Source: JBBROS01 sp965217935 (GTDB lineage: Bacteria > Pseudomonadota > Alphaproteobacteria > Acetobacterales > Acetobacteraceae). Taken from it: a DNA stretch of 64,000 nucleotides. Location: positions 2,542,001-2,606,000 of the forward strand of contig OZ244581.1 in assembly GCA_965217935.1 (NCBI GenBank), written 5' to 3'. The stretch's first letter is position 1; each line of letters starts with the position of its first letter. This document shows positions 16,835-26,033 of this stretch, one piece after another. A model generated the notes under the pieces. That model did not search any database, was not told the DNA's origin, and saw nothing but the letters and a program-made list of their open reading frames with translations. The position numbers were made by a program, and so were the translations under genes.

Positions 16835-18232
16835 TTAGGCATGATCTGTTGGTCTTGCCCGTCCGCTTTGCCGCAGGAACCGCCATGTCAGCAAAAGCGC
16901 GACGACCGTCAAGCTCACCGCCAGGCCCCACCATGACCCGGCAGCGCCCCAGCCGGCCCGTATCGTTAACCACCAGGCGGCAGGGAAGCCCAGGCCCCAA
17001 TAGCCGAACGCCGCGATGAGGAAGGGTATGCGGGTGTCGCCAAGCCCGCGCAACGCGCCGGCCGCCACGCACTGAACCCCGTCCGCCACCTGGAACGCCA
17101 CGGCGATCCCAATCAAGCCGGTCGCGATGGCGAACGCATCGGCGTCAGCGGGCGCCGCAGGGTCAAGATAGAAGCCGACGATGGCGCCCGGGATCAGCAG
17201 CAGCGCCGCCGCCGCTCCCGCCTCGAACGCGGCGCCCAGCCCGATCGCCACCAGGCCGGCCCGCCGCGCTCCACGCCGGTCGCTTGCCCCGGCATAGTGC
17301 CCGACCCGCACGTTGGCCGCCTGCGCGATCGCCAACGGGACCATGAAGGCCACCGAAAGGACGCTGAGCGCCACCTGCTGCGCCGCCAACGCGGCCGGGC
17401 CAAGCAGCCCGATCAGCAAGCCAATCGCCAGGAACAGCCCCGCCTCGACCGCGAAGGCGGCGCTCACGGGCAGCCCGAGACGCAGCATGGCGATCAGCAC
17501 GTCAAGCTGCGGCCGCCGCCACTGTACAGCCGGGCGCACCGTGGGCCGCCGATGCACCAGCAGCAGCAACGCGCCCGCCGCCGCCCAAAGCACGATCACG
17601 CTCGACAGCGCGGAGCCGGTCAGGCCCAGCGCAGGCAGGCCCCATGCGCCGTGGATGAGCCCGTAGCAAAGGAAGCCGTTGGCGACCGCAGCCCCCAGCG
17701 CCACCCATTGCAGCATCCAGCCCCGGTCGATCGCCGGCAGGAACGCGCGCATCAACCCGAGCCCGATCAACGCGCCCGGCGTGCCCCAGCGCAGCACGCC
17801 CAGGTAGGCGCCGAAATCGGCCGCGAGCCTCGCGGGCTCGCCGATCGCGAGCAGCAGGGGTTCGGCCGCGCTGAACAGCAGGAACGGCGGCAGGATGAGG
17901 AGCAGGCACAGCAGGAACCCGGTCCAGTAGAATCGCGGCGCCTCCGCCCCGCGCCCCGCGCCCCGCGCTTGCGCCACCAGGATGCTGACCGACGTCAGCA
18001 CGCCTTGCATCAGGATCACCGCGGTGAAGAACAGGCTCGCGGCAAGGCCGCCGGCCGCCACCGCCTCGCTGCCGATCGTGCCGAGCAGCACGGTGTCCGT
18101 CACCCCCATCGCCATCTGCGCGAGCTGCGCGATGGCCAGCGGGGTTGCCAAGCGGACCGTCTCGGCCGCGTGCCAGGCAACGCTTTGCGAGCAGGGGAGG
18201 GCAGGGCGGCCCGGGCCGTCCAACACGAGCAA
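16835..18232 (-). CDS. MATE family efflux transporter
   Basis: 465 residues with twelve membrane helices in two related halves. The first half opens with LATPLAIAQLAQMAMGVTDTVLLGTIGSEAVAAGG; the second with LRLGLPVSAAFAVEAGLF, the repeat hallmark of MATE proteins. NorM-type members export cationic drugs or metabolites using Na+ or H+ gradients; the substrate is not predictable. The N-terminus (MLVLDGPGRPALPCSQSVAW) is less conserved, so the start could lie slightly downstream. It is followed by the entericidin gene on the same strand. Confidence 0.9.
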   Translation of the reverse strand: MLVLDGPGRPALPCSQSVAWHAAETVRLATPLAIAQLAQMAMGVTDTVLLGTIGSEAVAAGGLAASLFFTAVILMQGVLTSVSILVAQARGAGRGAEAPRFYWTGFLLCLLLILPPFLLFSAAEPLLLAIGEPARLAADFGAYLGVLRWGTPGALIGLGLMRAFLPAIDRGWMLQWVALGAAVANGFLCYGLIHGAWGLPALGLTGSALSSVIVLWAAAGALLLLVHRRPTVRPAVQWRRPQLDVLIAMLRLGLPVSAAFAVEAGLFLAIGLLIGLLGPAALAAQQVALSVLSVAFMVPLAIAQAANVRVGHYAGASDRRGARRAGLVAIGLGAAFEAGAAAALLLIPGAIVGFYLDPAAPADADAFAIATGLIGIAVAFQVADGVQCVAAGALRGLGDTRIPFLIAAFGYWGLGFPAAWWLTIRAGWGAAGSWWGLAVSLTVVALLLTWRFLRQSGRARPTDHA

Positions 18233-18300
18233 GTCCTGTGTTGATTGAAACTTCGGTCATGCGGCCGGGCGCGGACCGGGTCAATGCCGCTCGGCGCGGA

Positions 18301-19158
18301 TCAGCCTCTCGCCCCGATCATCGCGCCCCGCAGCCGCTGCGAAAACACGTCGATCACGGCAACGGTCACAAGCACCATGAGAATAATGAACGCCGCTTCC
18401 TGCCACTCCAGGATGCGGATCTGCTCATAGAGGTAAAGCCCGATCCCGCCCGCGCCGACGATGCCGATGATCGTCGCCGAGCGGACGTTCGATTCGAAGA
18501 AGTAGAGCAACTGGCTGGCGAACACCGGCAGGATCTGCGGCATGATGCCGAACCGGATCACCGCGACAGGCCCGCCCCCGCATGAGGCGACGCCTTCCCC
18601 CGCCCGCCGGTCCGCCGTCTCGATCGCCTCGGACATCAATTTCGACAACGCCCCGAAATCGGCGCAGGCGATGGCCAGCGCGCCGGCGAACGGGCCGAGG
18701 CCGACCACGTTGATCCAGATCAGCGCCCAGATCAGCGTATCCACGCTGCGGATCGTATCGAGCCCGCGCCGGGTCAGCGCGTGCAGCACGCGGTTGGCGA
18801 CCACATTCTTCGCCGCCAGGAATCCGAACGGGAAGGCGAACGCCGAAGCCGTCAACGTGCCGAGCAGGGCGATCGACAGCGTCTGGCCGAGGGCGTGGAG
18901 GTAAATCCAGAAGCGGCTCCAGGCGTGCGGGACCGGCGGCATCATGAGCGAGGCAATGTCCAGCAGCCGCCTCGCGCCCTGCCAGAGCCGAACCGGCGAG
19001 ATGTCGAGCAGCACGAGCCCCAGCACGTAAAAGGCGCCAACGCCCGCGAACAGCGCGATGCTGACGCGCCGCGCATGAGGGTCCCCGCGCAACAGCCCGG
19101 CATGGCGGGCCTCGATCCCGGCCCGGTCTGCCCGCAGGTGCTCTGCCAGCGTGCTCAA
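18301..19158 (-). CDS. phnE: Phosphonate-type ABC transporter permease (second PhnE)
   Basis: 285 residues, an integral membrane permease with the binding-protein-dependent loop GEGVASCGGGPVAVIRFGIMP and the C-terminal signature FESNVRSATIIGIVGAGGIG. No ATG exists at the 5' end. A TTG at 19158 overlaps the TGA of the upstream phnE copy and follows GGAGACGAGG, so translational coupling is likely. The segment RRVSIALFAGVGAFYVLGLVLL is the first helix. With its paralogue it should form a heterodimeric channel for phosphonate, phosphite or a related anion. Confidence 0.88.
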   Translation of the reverse strand: MSTLAEHLRADRAGIEARHAGLLRGDPHARRVSIALFAGVGAFYVLGLVLLDISPVRLWQGARRLLDIASLMMPPVPHAWSRFWIYLHALGQTLSIALLGTLTASAFAFPFGFLAAKNVVANRVLHALTRRGLDTIRSVDTLIWALIWINVVGLGPFAGALAIACADFGALSKLMSEAIETADRRAGEGVASCGGGPVAVIRFGIMPQILPVFASQLLYFFESNVRSATIIGIVGAGGIGLYLYEQIRILEWQEAAFIILMVLVTVAVIDVFSQRLRGAMIGARG

Positions 19159-20039
19159 TGCCTCGTCTCCAGCGCCAAGAGGCGGTGGCGCAGGGTTTCC
19201 GAAACGAAATCGATCGCCATGACAGAGACGACCAGCATCAGCAGGATCGCGCTCACGTCCGAGTAATAGAACTTGCGGATCGCCGTCAGCAGCGTCTCGC
19301 CAATGCCGCCCGCGCCGACGAAGCCGATCACCGCGGCGCCGCGGACGTTGATCTCGAACCGAAGCAGCGCGTAGCTGGCGAAGCTGGACAGCACCTGCGG
19401 CAGCGCCCCGAACCGCACCTCCGACAGCCACGAGGCGCCGGTCGAGGCCACGCCCTCGACCGGGCCCATGTCGATGTTCTCGATCACTTCCGAGAACAAT
19501 TTGCCCAGCGCGCCCGCCGTATGCACCGCGATGGCCAGTACCCCGGGCAATGCGCCGAGGCCGAAGGCGGCGACGAAGATCAACGCGAAGACGATATCCG
19601 GCACCGTGCGGCAGAACTCCAGCACGCGCCGGGCGGCGAAGCGGACCAGGCCCGAGCGCCCGAGATTCCGACTCGCGAGCGCCGACCCGGCAATCGCGCC
19701 CACGAAGCCCGTGAGCGTGCCGACATAGGCGATCAGCAGGGTTTCCCCGAGCAGCCCGCTCCAGCGCCCGAGGCCCCAGAACCAATAAACCGGGTCGGTC
19801 CATACCCGCGCGCCGGTATCCAGCGAAGCGATGCGGTCGAAGTAGCTGCCGAAATTGCCCAATTTGTCCCAGAACGCCGCCGGGTCCACCTCCGCCCCGG
19901 CTGCGGCCGCCAGCACCGCCAGCACGAGGATCGCGGCGCCGAGCAGCACCTGCCGCCGCTTCGCCGTCAACGCGGCATCGTAGGCCGCAAGCAGCGGCTC
20001 CAACTGCCCCGGCGGCGGCGTCGCGAGCGCTGACGGCAT
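19155..20039 (-). CDS. phnE: Phosphonate-type ABC transporter permease (first PhnE)
   Basis: 294 residues. Helices occupy about 30-50, 95-125, 145-170, 210-235 and 255-280. The EAA-like loop GVASTGASWLSEVRFGALPQ and the signature FEINVRGAAVIGFVGAGGIGETL identify the PhnE family. The two permeases in this operon differ throughout, so they are not a recent duplication. It follows phnD with a gap of about eight bases and overlaps the next permease. Confidence 0.9.
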   Translation of the reverse strand: MPSALATPPPGQLEPLLAAYDAALTAKRRQVLLGAAILVLAVLAAAAGAEVDPAAFWDKLGNFGSYFDRIASLDTGARVWTDPVYWFWGLGRWSGLLGETLLIAYVGTLTGFVGAIAGSALASRNLGRSGLVRFAARRVLEFCRTVPDIVFALIFVAAFGLGALPGVLAIAVHTAGALGKLFSEVIENIDMGPVEGVASTGASWLSEVRFGALPQVLSSFASYALLRFEINVRGAAVIGFVGAGGIGETLLTAIRKFYYSDVSAILLMLVVSVMAIDFVSETLRHRLLALETRH

Positions 20040-20047
20040 CGCGATGC

Positions 20048-20980
20048 CTACGCCTTGCGCAGCCGGTCGACGTAGCGGAGCATCTTGATGGTGTCTTCGT
20101 AATCCGCGTTGTCCACGTTGGCCCAGGGCCGGTTCTTGCCGTCCGACAGGCGGGCAAACGCCTGCGGCGCCTTCTCCGGCGCCTGCATGAACGCCTCGCG
20201 GATCGCCGCCTTCAGGTCATCCGGCAGCGAGTCGAGATAGGCGTAAGGCGAGTTGATGATCAAGGGCGACTTCAAGACGATGCGGAAGTCATCCACAGTG
20301 GCCGGCTTGCCGTCGATCGGCTTGATCATGCCTTTTTCAAGCATCCGCGTCAGGTTGCTGTCATTCGGCGCATTCCACCAGTTGGCGCAGGTCTGCACGG
20401 TGCCCTGCACCAGCGCCAGCACCGCGTTCTCGTGGCTGCCGGTCACCAGGACCTTGTCGAAGAACTTCTCGGCATCGATGCCCCGTTTACTCAATGTGTA
20501 GAGCGGCATGTTGTAGCCGGAGGTCGAGTTCGGATCGACGAGGCCGATATTCTTGCTCTTCAGCTCCTCAAGGTCTTTATAAGGACTGTCTTTCATCACG
20601 TAGAAGACCGAGTGGTAGCCCTTGGAGCCGTCCTTGTTGACGTCGATGACGAAGGCCGTCGTCTTCACGCCAGTCATCAGGGCGCGCGAGAACGACGCCG
20701 GGCCGTAGTAGGCGATCTGGATATTGCCCGAACGCTGCCCCTCGATGACGGCCGCGTAGTCGTTGGCGATCCGCAAGGTGACTTTGGCGCCGAGCTGTTT
20801 GGCCAGGTAGTCCATAAACGGGCCGAACCGTTCCGTGACGCCGGACGCGTTCTCCGCTGGGATCACCGCGAACACCAGTTCAGGATACTTCTCCGCCCAG
20901 GACGGCGACGCCGCGCGGGCGAAGGTGGTCGAGGCGGCGCCGGCGGCAAGCCCGGCCAGCAGGGTGCGGCGTTTGAACAT
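20048..20980 (-). CDS. phnD: Phosphonate-type ABC transporter substrate-binding protein
   Basis: 310 residues. The N-terminus MFKRRTLLAGLAAGAASTTFARA is a signal peptide with a twin-arginine flavour. Family features are FAVIPAENASGVTERFGPFM, GNIQIAYYGPASFSRAL and GLVDPNSTSGYNMPLY, which shape the anion-binding cleft of PhnD/PtxB/HtxB-type proteins. It would capture a phosphonate or reduced phosphorus compound in the periplasm. No C-P lyase, phosphonatase or phosphite dehydrogenase gene is in the window, so the natural ligand is open. Confidence 0.9.
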   Translation of the reverse strand: MFKRRTLLAGLAAGAASTTFARAASPSWAEKYPELVFAVIPAENASGVTERFGPFMDYLAKQLGAKVTLRIANDYAAVIEGQRSGNIQIAYYGPASFSRALMTGVKTTAFVIDVNKDGSKGYHSVFYVMKDSPYKDLEELKSKNIGLVDPNSTSGYNMPLYTLSKRGIDAEKFFDKVLVTGSHENAVLALVQGTVQTCANWWNAPNDSNLTRMLEKGMIKPIDGKPATVDDFRIVLKSPLIINSPYAYLDSLPDDLKAAIREAFMQAPEKAPQAFARLSDGKNRPWANVDNADYEDTIKMLRYVDRLRKA

Positions 20981-21004
20981 GTTGCTCTCCTGGTTGTCAG
21001 AAAA

Positions 21005-21817
21005 TCAGGTGTGGGCGTAAGCGGCCTGGACCGGCGCATCCTCCCGCGCGTCCAGAACCTCCGCCGCCTCCAGCCCGTAAAGCTCCCGCGCGGCAGAGTC
21101 CGTCAGCCGCTCGGGCACGTCGTCGAACACGACCCGCCCGGCGGCGATGCCGACCAGCCGGTCGCAATAGGTCCGCGCCAGGTCGAGCGAGTGCAGGTTG
21201 CACAGCACCGTCAGCCGGAAATGCCGGTTCATCCGCAGCAGCGCGTCCATCACCACTTTCGCGTTGCGCGGATCGAGCGAGGCGACCGGCTCGTCGGCCA
21301 GCACGATGCTCGGCTCCTGCACCAGCGCGCGGCAGATCGCCACCCGCTGCTGCTGCCCGCCCGACAGCGTGTCGGCCCGCTGCGGCGCCAGTTGTGCGAT
21401 ATCGAACTGCTCCAGCGCCGCCATCGCGATCGCCCGGTCCGCACGGCTCCAAAGCTTGAGGTTCGACCGCCAGGCCGGGGTATGCGTCAGCCGGCCGAGC
21501 AGCACGTTGTTCAGCACGTCGAGTCGGCCGACCAGGTTGAACTGCTGGAACACCATGGCGCACGTCCGCCGCCAGTCCCGCAACCCGCGTCCGTGCAACG
21601 CGGTGACGTCCTTGCCGTCCCAGATGATGCGGCCGCTGCTCGGCTCGGAAAGCCGGTTGAGCAGCCGGAGCAGCGTCGATTTCCCCGCGCCCGATCGCCC
21701 GATCACGCCCACGAACTGTCCCGGCGGTATCTCTAGCGATACGCCACCGACGGCCGCCTTGGCCCCGAATACCTTGGTTACGCCGTCCAAAACCAGCAAC
21801 AGCCACTCCCGCGACAT
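21005..21817 (-). CDS. phnC: Phosphonate-type ABC transporter ATP-binding protein
   Basis: 270 residues. Walker A is GRSGAGKSTLLRLLNRL, the Q-loop lies in MVFQQFNLVGRLDVLNNVLLG, the ABC signature is LSGGQQQRVAICRAL and Walker B is SIVLADEPVASLD. It powers the phnD-phnE-phnE transporter. It is first in the operon; the start MSREWLLLVLDGV is probable though a few residues downstream cannot be excluded. The promoter should lie in 21818-21971, shared with the divergent broken DUF1232 gene. Confidence 0.92.
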   Translation of the reverse strand: MSREWLLLVLDGVTKVFGAKAAVGGVSLEIPPGQFVGVIGRSGAGKSTLLRLLNRLSEPSSGRIIWDGKDVTALHGRGLRDWRRTCAMVFQQFNLVGRLDVLNNVLLGRLTHTPAWRSNLKLWSRADRAIAMAALEQFDIAQLAPQRADTLSGGQQQRVAICRALVQEPSIVLADEPVASLDPRNAKVVMDALLRMNRHFRLTVLCNLHSLDLARTYCDRLVGIAAGRVVFDDVPERLTDSAARELYGLEAAEVLDAREDAPVQAAYAHT

Positions 21818-21971
21818 CGCGAAGAGCTGTTTAGCAAAAGATGGTTGATCGGACTGTGAAGCTATCGTGACGCCGGCGCCTGGGCCTGTCCCGCTCGCTC
21901 TCCGGCTTGGACCGTGCCGCTATCCATGAGATGGTCACTGGCATCAACATCGGTGCGATCAGGGCGGAGCG

Positions 21972-22347
21972 ATGCTGCGGCGGTTGAAGGCGTGGGCGCG
22001 AGCGGTCAGACGGGACGCGCACGCGTTTTGGCTCGCAGCGCGATCCTCGGACGCCATGGCACGCCAAGGCGCTGGCGCTCGCAGCCGCCGCCTATGCCCT
22101 ATCGCCCATCGGCTTGATACCGGATTTCATCCCGGTCGCCGGCTATCTCGACGACGCGATCCTGCTGCCGTTGGCGATTATGCTGGCGGTCCGTCTGGCG
22201 CCGCCCAACGTGATGGCCGAACACCGGGCCGCTGCCGAAACGTCCCAGAGCAAGCCGGTCAGCCGGATGGGCGTCGTTGTTATCGTGTCGCTGTGGCTAG
22301 CCGCTGCCACGGCCCTGGCACGGCGGTTATGGCCAAGCGCCGCCTGA
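21972..22347 (+). pseudogene. YkvA/DUF1232 membrane protein, frameshifted
   Basis: The frame from ATG 21972 reads MLRRLKAWARAVRRDAHAFW and then loses sense. A second frame continues as PWHAKALALAAAAYALSPI, GLIPDFIPVAGYLDDAILL and PLAIMLAVRLAPPNVMAEHR, the core of DUF1232. The join is at 22038-22046, where AGCGCGATCC appears to have lost two bases from a GC repeat (an intact version would encode RDPRTPWHAK). The first base pairs around the break fit a recent loss. An ATG at 22114 could produce only the C-terminal half. A sequencing error cannot be ruled out. Confidence 0.75.
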
Positions 22348-22363
22348 TGGGTCAGCCCTCGCG

Positions 22364-23569
22364 CTACTGCTTCGGCGTCACCCGCAGCACCCGCCCATCG
22401 CTCGCGTCCGTCAGCAAATACAGCGCCCCATCCGGACCTTGCACGACATTGCGAATGCGCGAGCCCAGATTCGTCAGCAGGCGCTCTTCTCCAACAACCC
22501 GGTCGCCATCCAGCACCAGCCGCACCAGCGCCCGGCTCGATAACCCGCCAATAAACACGTTGCCCCGCCACTCCGGGAACAGGTCGCCGGCATAGATCGT
22601 CATGCCGGATGGCGAGATGACCGGGTCCCAGTAATACACCGGCTGCTCCATCCCCTCCATCTGCGTGATGCCGCGCCCGACCGGCTCGCCGGAATACTCC
22701 TCGCCGTAGGTGATCGTCGGCCAGCCGTAGTCGCGCCCCTTCTCCACCCGGTTGATCTCGTCGCCGCCGCGCGGTCCCATCTCGACCTCCCACAGCCGCC
22801 CCTGCGCGTCGAGCGCCGCGCCCTCGACGTTGCGGTGTCCATACGACCAGATCTCCGGCCTCGCTCCGGCTTGGCCCACGAACGGATTGCCCGCCGGCGC
22901 CGACCCATCCGGGTTCACCCGCACGATCTTGCCCAGATCGCTGCCGAGGTCCTGCGCCTGCCGCCGCCCTTCCAGCACCGACCGCTCGCCCAAGGTGATG
23001 AACAGCTTGCCATCCGGCGCGAACACCAGCCGCCCGCCGTAATGCTTGGTGGAGTCGACCGACGGCATTTCGCGGAACACCGATTGCACCGTCTCGACTC
23101 GAGCCTTGGGTCTGTCGATCAGCCGACCGCGCGCGACAGCCGTGCCGGTCCCGTCCGCCCGGCGCTCCGCATAGGACCAATAAATCAAGCCTGACGCCGA
23201 GAAATCAGGCGCGACCGCGACATCGAGCAATCCGCCCTGATCCCGCCCGAAGGCTTGCGGCAGGCCCTGCACCGGGTCCGACACATGCCCGTCGCGACCG
23301 ATGACGCGCAACGCCGGCGGCGACTTCTCCGTCACCAACATGCGTCCGTCCGGCAGGAACGCGAGACCCCAGGGGTAGCTCAACCCGGAGGCGACGGTTC
23401 GTATGTCAAGGCCGGTGTTCGACAAGACCTCGGGCGCGCGGGTTTGCCCCGGGAATGCCGGCTTGAACGCGGGCACGTTGGGCGGCCCGGTTCGCACGGG
23501 CGCTTGCGGCCATGCCGGGCCGCCAACCGCCAATCCGATCGTTATGGCGAGAGCCGGCCGATAGCGCAT
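22364..23569 (-). CDS. PQQ-dependent soluble sugar dehydrogenase
   Basis: 401 residues with an N-terminal signal peptide (MRYRPALAITIGLAVGGPAW). The six-blade propeller family (GSDH/aldose sugar dehydrogenase) is shown by VASGLSYPWGLAFLPDGRMLVTEK, GQGGLLDVAVAPDFS-like LLDVAVAPDFSASGLIYWSY, YGGRLVFAPDGKLFITLGER and YGHRNVEGAALDAQGRLWE; the last contains the catalytic histidine region. It oxidises sugars in the periplasm and passes electrons to the respiratory chain. It needs PQQ, whose synthesis genes are not in the window. It is convergent with the DUF1232 remnant. Confidence 0.92.
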   Translation of the reverse strand: MRYRPALAITIGLAVGGPAWPQAPVRTGPPNVPAFKPAFPGQTRAPEVLSNTGLDIRTVASGLSYPWGLAFLPDGRMLVTEKSPPALRVIGRDGHVSDPVQGLPQAFGRDQGGLLDVAVAPDFSASGLIYWSYAERRADGTGTAVARGRLIDRPKARVETVQSVFREMPSVDSTKHYGGRLVFAPDGKLFITLGERSVLEGRRQAQDLGSDLGKIVRVNPDGSAPAGNPFVGQAGARPEIWSYGHRNVEGAALDAQGRLWEVEMGPRGGDEINRVEKGRDYGWPTITYGEEYSGEPVGRGITQMEGMEQPVYYWDPVISPSGMTIYAGDLFPEWRGNVFIGGLSSRALVRLVLDGDRVVGEERLLTNLGSRIRNVVQGPDGALYLLTDASDGRVLRVTPKQ

Positions 23570-23671
23570 CCAAACCCCCTGTTCCCGCCGCGATCCCAGG
23601 CGGTCCTTTACGAAGGTAACGCCGGGCAGTTGCTAAACAACCCTGGAATCGTCTCGCCGTTGCCCCTCCGC

Positions 23672-26032
23672 TCAGGCCCTGAGCGACGGCGCCTCCAGCA
23701 GATGCTCCATACGGATCGGCAAGTCGCGGATGCGCACGCCCGTTGCGTGATACACCGCATTCGCCACGGCCGCGTTCAGCCCGACGTTGCCAAGCTCGCC
23801 AATCCCCTTGATCCCGAGCTTGTTCACCTCGTGGTCCGTCTCCGACAACAGGATCGTCGCCACCTCCTGGATATCGGCATTCACCGGGATCAGGTATTCG
23901 GCCAAGTTGTCGTTGTAGTAGCGCGCCGTCCGCCGATCGATCTCGGTCGCTTCCAGCAAGGCGGCGCTGATGCCCCAGATTTGCCCGCCCATGAGCTGGC
24001 TCTTGGCCGCCTTCGGATTGACGATCTGCCCGGCCGCGTAGGCGCCGACGATCCGCGGCGCCCGAACCTCGCGCGTTCGCATATGCACCCGAACCTCAAC
24101 GAACTGCGCCCCGAAGGCGCACTGGATACGGTCGTCCAGCTCCGTGCCGCCTTTCAGGGCTGATTTGCCGTCGTAGAGCGCCTTGAGGCCGCTGTCCGGC
24201 ACGCCATCCGGGATGTTCTCCGCATAGGCTTCGATCGCGCCGTTCGTCGTCCGCCCGATCGCCTTCTCCAACGGCTCGGTCGTCCCATCCGGCCCGCGCA
24301 ACCCGGCTCCCACCAGCAACAACTCCGCCGGGTCCTGCCCACGGAACGGCCCGTCGCTGGCGCCCGACGCCGCCTGCGCGATCCGGTCACGGATCTGCTC
24401 GCACGCCTTGGCGATCACGTTGCCGATGCTGGCCGTGTTGTTCGATCCGCCAGAGACAGGCGCCGGCGGCAAGTTGGTGTCGCCCAACTCAACCGTGATA
24501 TGCTCGACCGGCACGCCCAGCCCAGACTGCGCCACCAGGGCGGCGACGGTGTAAAGCCCGGTGCCGATGTCATGCCCTGCCGTCTGCACCTTGACCCGGC
24601 CTTGCGGCGAGAGGATCACCCGAGCCGTCGCCGGCGCCATATTGGTTGGATACATCGTGGTCGCGCAGCCCCAGCCGATCAGCCACTCGCCCTCGCGCAT
24701 CGAGCCGGGCTTCGGGTCCCGCTTGCTCCACCCGAACGCCTCGCCGGCCGCCTCGAAGCAGCGCATCAGCTTGCGCGAGGTGTAGGGCAATCCCTTGATC
24801 GGCTCGTGCATCGTGTTGTTGATCCGGCGCAGCTCGACCGGGTCCATCTTCAACGCGACCGCCAGCTCATCCATCGCCGATTCGAGCGCGAAGATGTATG
24901 GAACCTCAGGCGGGCTGCGCATGAACCCCGGCGTGTTGCGGTCCGCATGAATGATATGCACCTGGCTATCGACGTTCGGGCAGGCGTAGAGCCGCACAGA
25001 GCCTTTCACCCCGGCGACCCGGTAATTGTCGGGCCGCGACGTCACCTCCCAACCCTCCTGGATCAACGCCTGCAACTTGCCGTCCTTGCCCGCGCCCAGC
25101 CGCACGCGGTGCCGGGTCTCGGCCCGGTAGGTGGCGATGGTGAACCCTTGCGCCCGGCTGGTTTCGAGCCGGACCGGACGCCCGACCCGTTTCGCCGCCA
25201 GCGCCACCAAAGCCGTCCGCTGCGTCATTGATCCGCGCGACCCGAACGCGCCGCCGATATAAGGCGAGACCACGCGGATATCGGACGCCGGGATGCCGAG
25301 CTGCTCGGCCAGGCCGAACTTGAACCCGCCGACGTTCTGCGACGATTCCCATACCGTGAGCTGCTTGCCAGTCCACTCCGCAGTCGTGTTGAACAGCTCG
25401 ATCGGGTTGTGATGCTGCGTCGGCGTCGAATAATTGTAATCGACCGTGACGGGCGCGGCCGCGAAGGCGGACTGCGCGTCGCCCACCTTCGGCATCGGCT
25501 TCACCTCGGTTCCGTCCTCGCGGTCGGCCTGCTCGGCGGTGATGGTCGTCGTCCCCGGGCTGTCGAACGTGGCGGATGGCGCCTCCTCGGCATAGTCGAA
25601 CTGGATCAACTCCGCCGCCTCCTCTGCCGCCTCGTGCGTCTCCGCCACGACCAGGGCGACGATCTGTCCCGCGTGCCGCACTTTGTTCGACGCGAGCGGC
25701 GCGATCGTCGTGCCCATGTATCCCTTGTTCAGCGTAAGTTTGCCCGGTTTCACCCGGTCGCCCACGCTTTCATAGGTGATGATGTCCAGCACCCCCGGCA
25801 CGCGGCGCGCCTCGCTCTCATCGATGCCGTTGATCTTCCCGCGCGCGATCCGGCTGGTGGCGAGGCAGGCGTGGGCCGGGCTCGACGTTCCGTAGAAGTC
25901 CGACCCATACTGGGCCGCGCCCGTCACCTTCTCGCGCCCGTCGATGCGTGAGGTCGCGGCGCCGATGCCTTGCTTGCCGGCGATCGCCGGGCCGTACTGC
26001 GTCATGACGCCGGGGTTGTTGTCGTCGGCCAT
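23672..26032 (-). CDS. paoC: Molybdopterin-binding subunit of a PaoC-like aldehyde oxidoreductase
   Basis: 786 residues of the xanthine dehydrogenase family. Features are the N-terminal GAATSRIDGREKVTGAAQYG, the molybdenum-site segment PYIGGAFGSRGSMTQ, SPPEVPYIFALESAMDELA, GHDIGTGLYTVAALVAQ and the C-terminal GIKGIGELGNVGLNAAVANA, whose glutamate is the catalytic base. It is last in a three-gene operon with FAD and 2Fe-2S subunits one to three bases apart. Together they match E. coli PaoABC (YagTSR), a periplasmic enzyme that detoxifies aromatic aldehydes. Substrate range is inferred from the family. Confidence 0.9.
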   Translation of the reverse strand: MADDNNPGVMTQYGPAIAGKQGIGAATSRIDGREKVTGAAQYGSDFYGTSSPAHACLATSRIARGKINGIDESEARRVPGVLDIITYESVGDRVKPGKLTLNKGYMGTTIAPLASNKVRHAGQIVALVVAETHEAAEEAAELIQFDYAEEAPSATFDSPGTTTITAEQADREDGTEVKPMPKVGDAQSAFAAAPVTVDYNYSTPTQHHNPIELFNTTAEWTGKQLTVWESSQNVGGFKFGLAEQLGIPASDIRVVSPYIGGAFGSRGSMTQRTALVALAAKRVGRPVRLETSRAQGFTIATYRAETRHRVRLGAGKDGKLQALIQEGWEVTSRPDNYRVAGVKGSVRLYACPNVDSQVHIIHADRNTPGFMRSPPEVPYIFALESAMDELAVALKMDPVELRRINNTMHEPIKGLPYTSRKLMRCFEAAGEAFGWSKRDPKPGSMREGEWLIGWGCATTMYPTNMAPATARVILSPQGRVKVQTAGHDIGTGLYTVAALVAQSGLGVPVEHITVELGDTNLPPAPVSGGSNNTASIGNVIAKACEQIRDRIAQAASGASDGPFRGQDPAELLLVGAGLRGPDGTTEPLEKAIGRTTNGAIEAYAENIPDGVPDSGLKALYDGKSALKGGTELDDRIQCAFGAQFVEVRVHMRTREVRAPRIVGAYAAGQIVNPKAAKSQLMGGQIWGISAALLEATEIDRRTARYYNDNLAEYLIPVNADIQEVATILLSETDHEVNKLGIKGIGELGNVGLNAAVANAVYHATGVRIRDLPIRMEHLLEAPSLRA

Positions 26033-26033
26033 C

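Noticed and set aside
18301..20157. Single long open frame through both permease genes
   Set aside because: Its first half is out of frame with the first PhnE gene. Two overlapping genes with separate PhnE signatures explain the region better.
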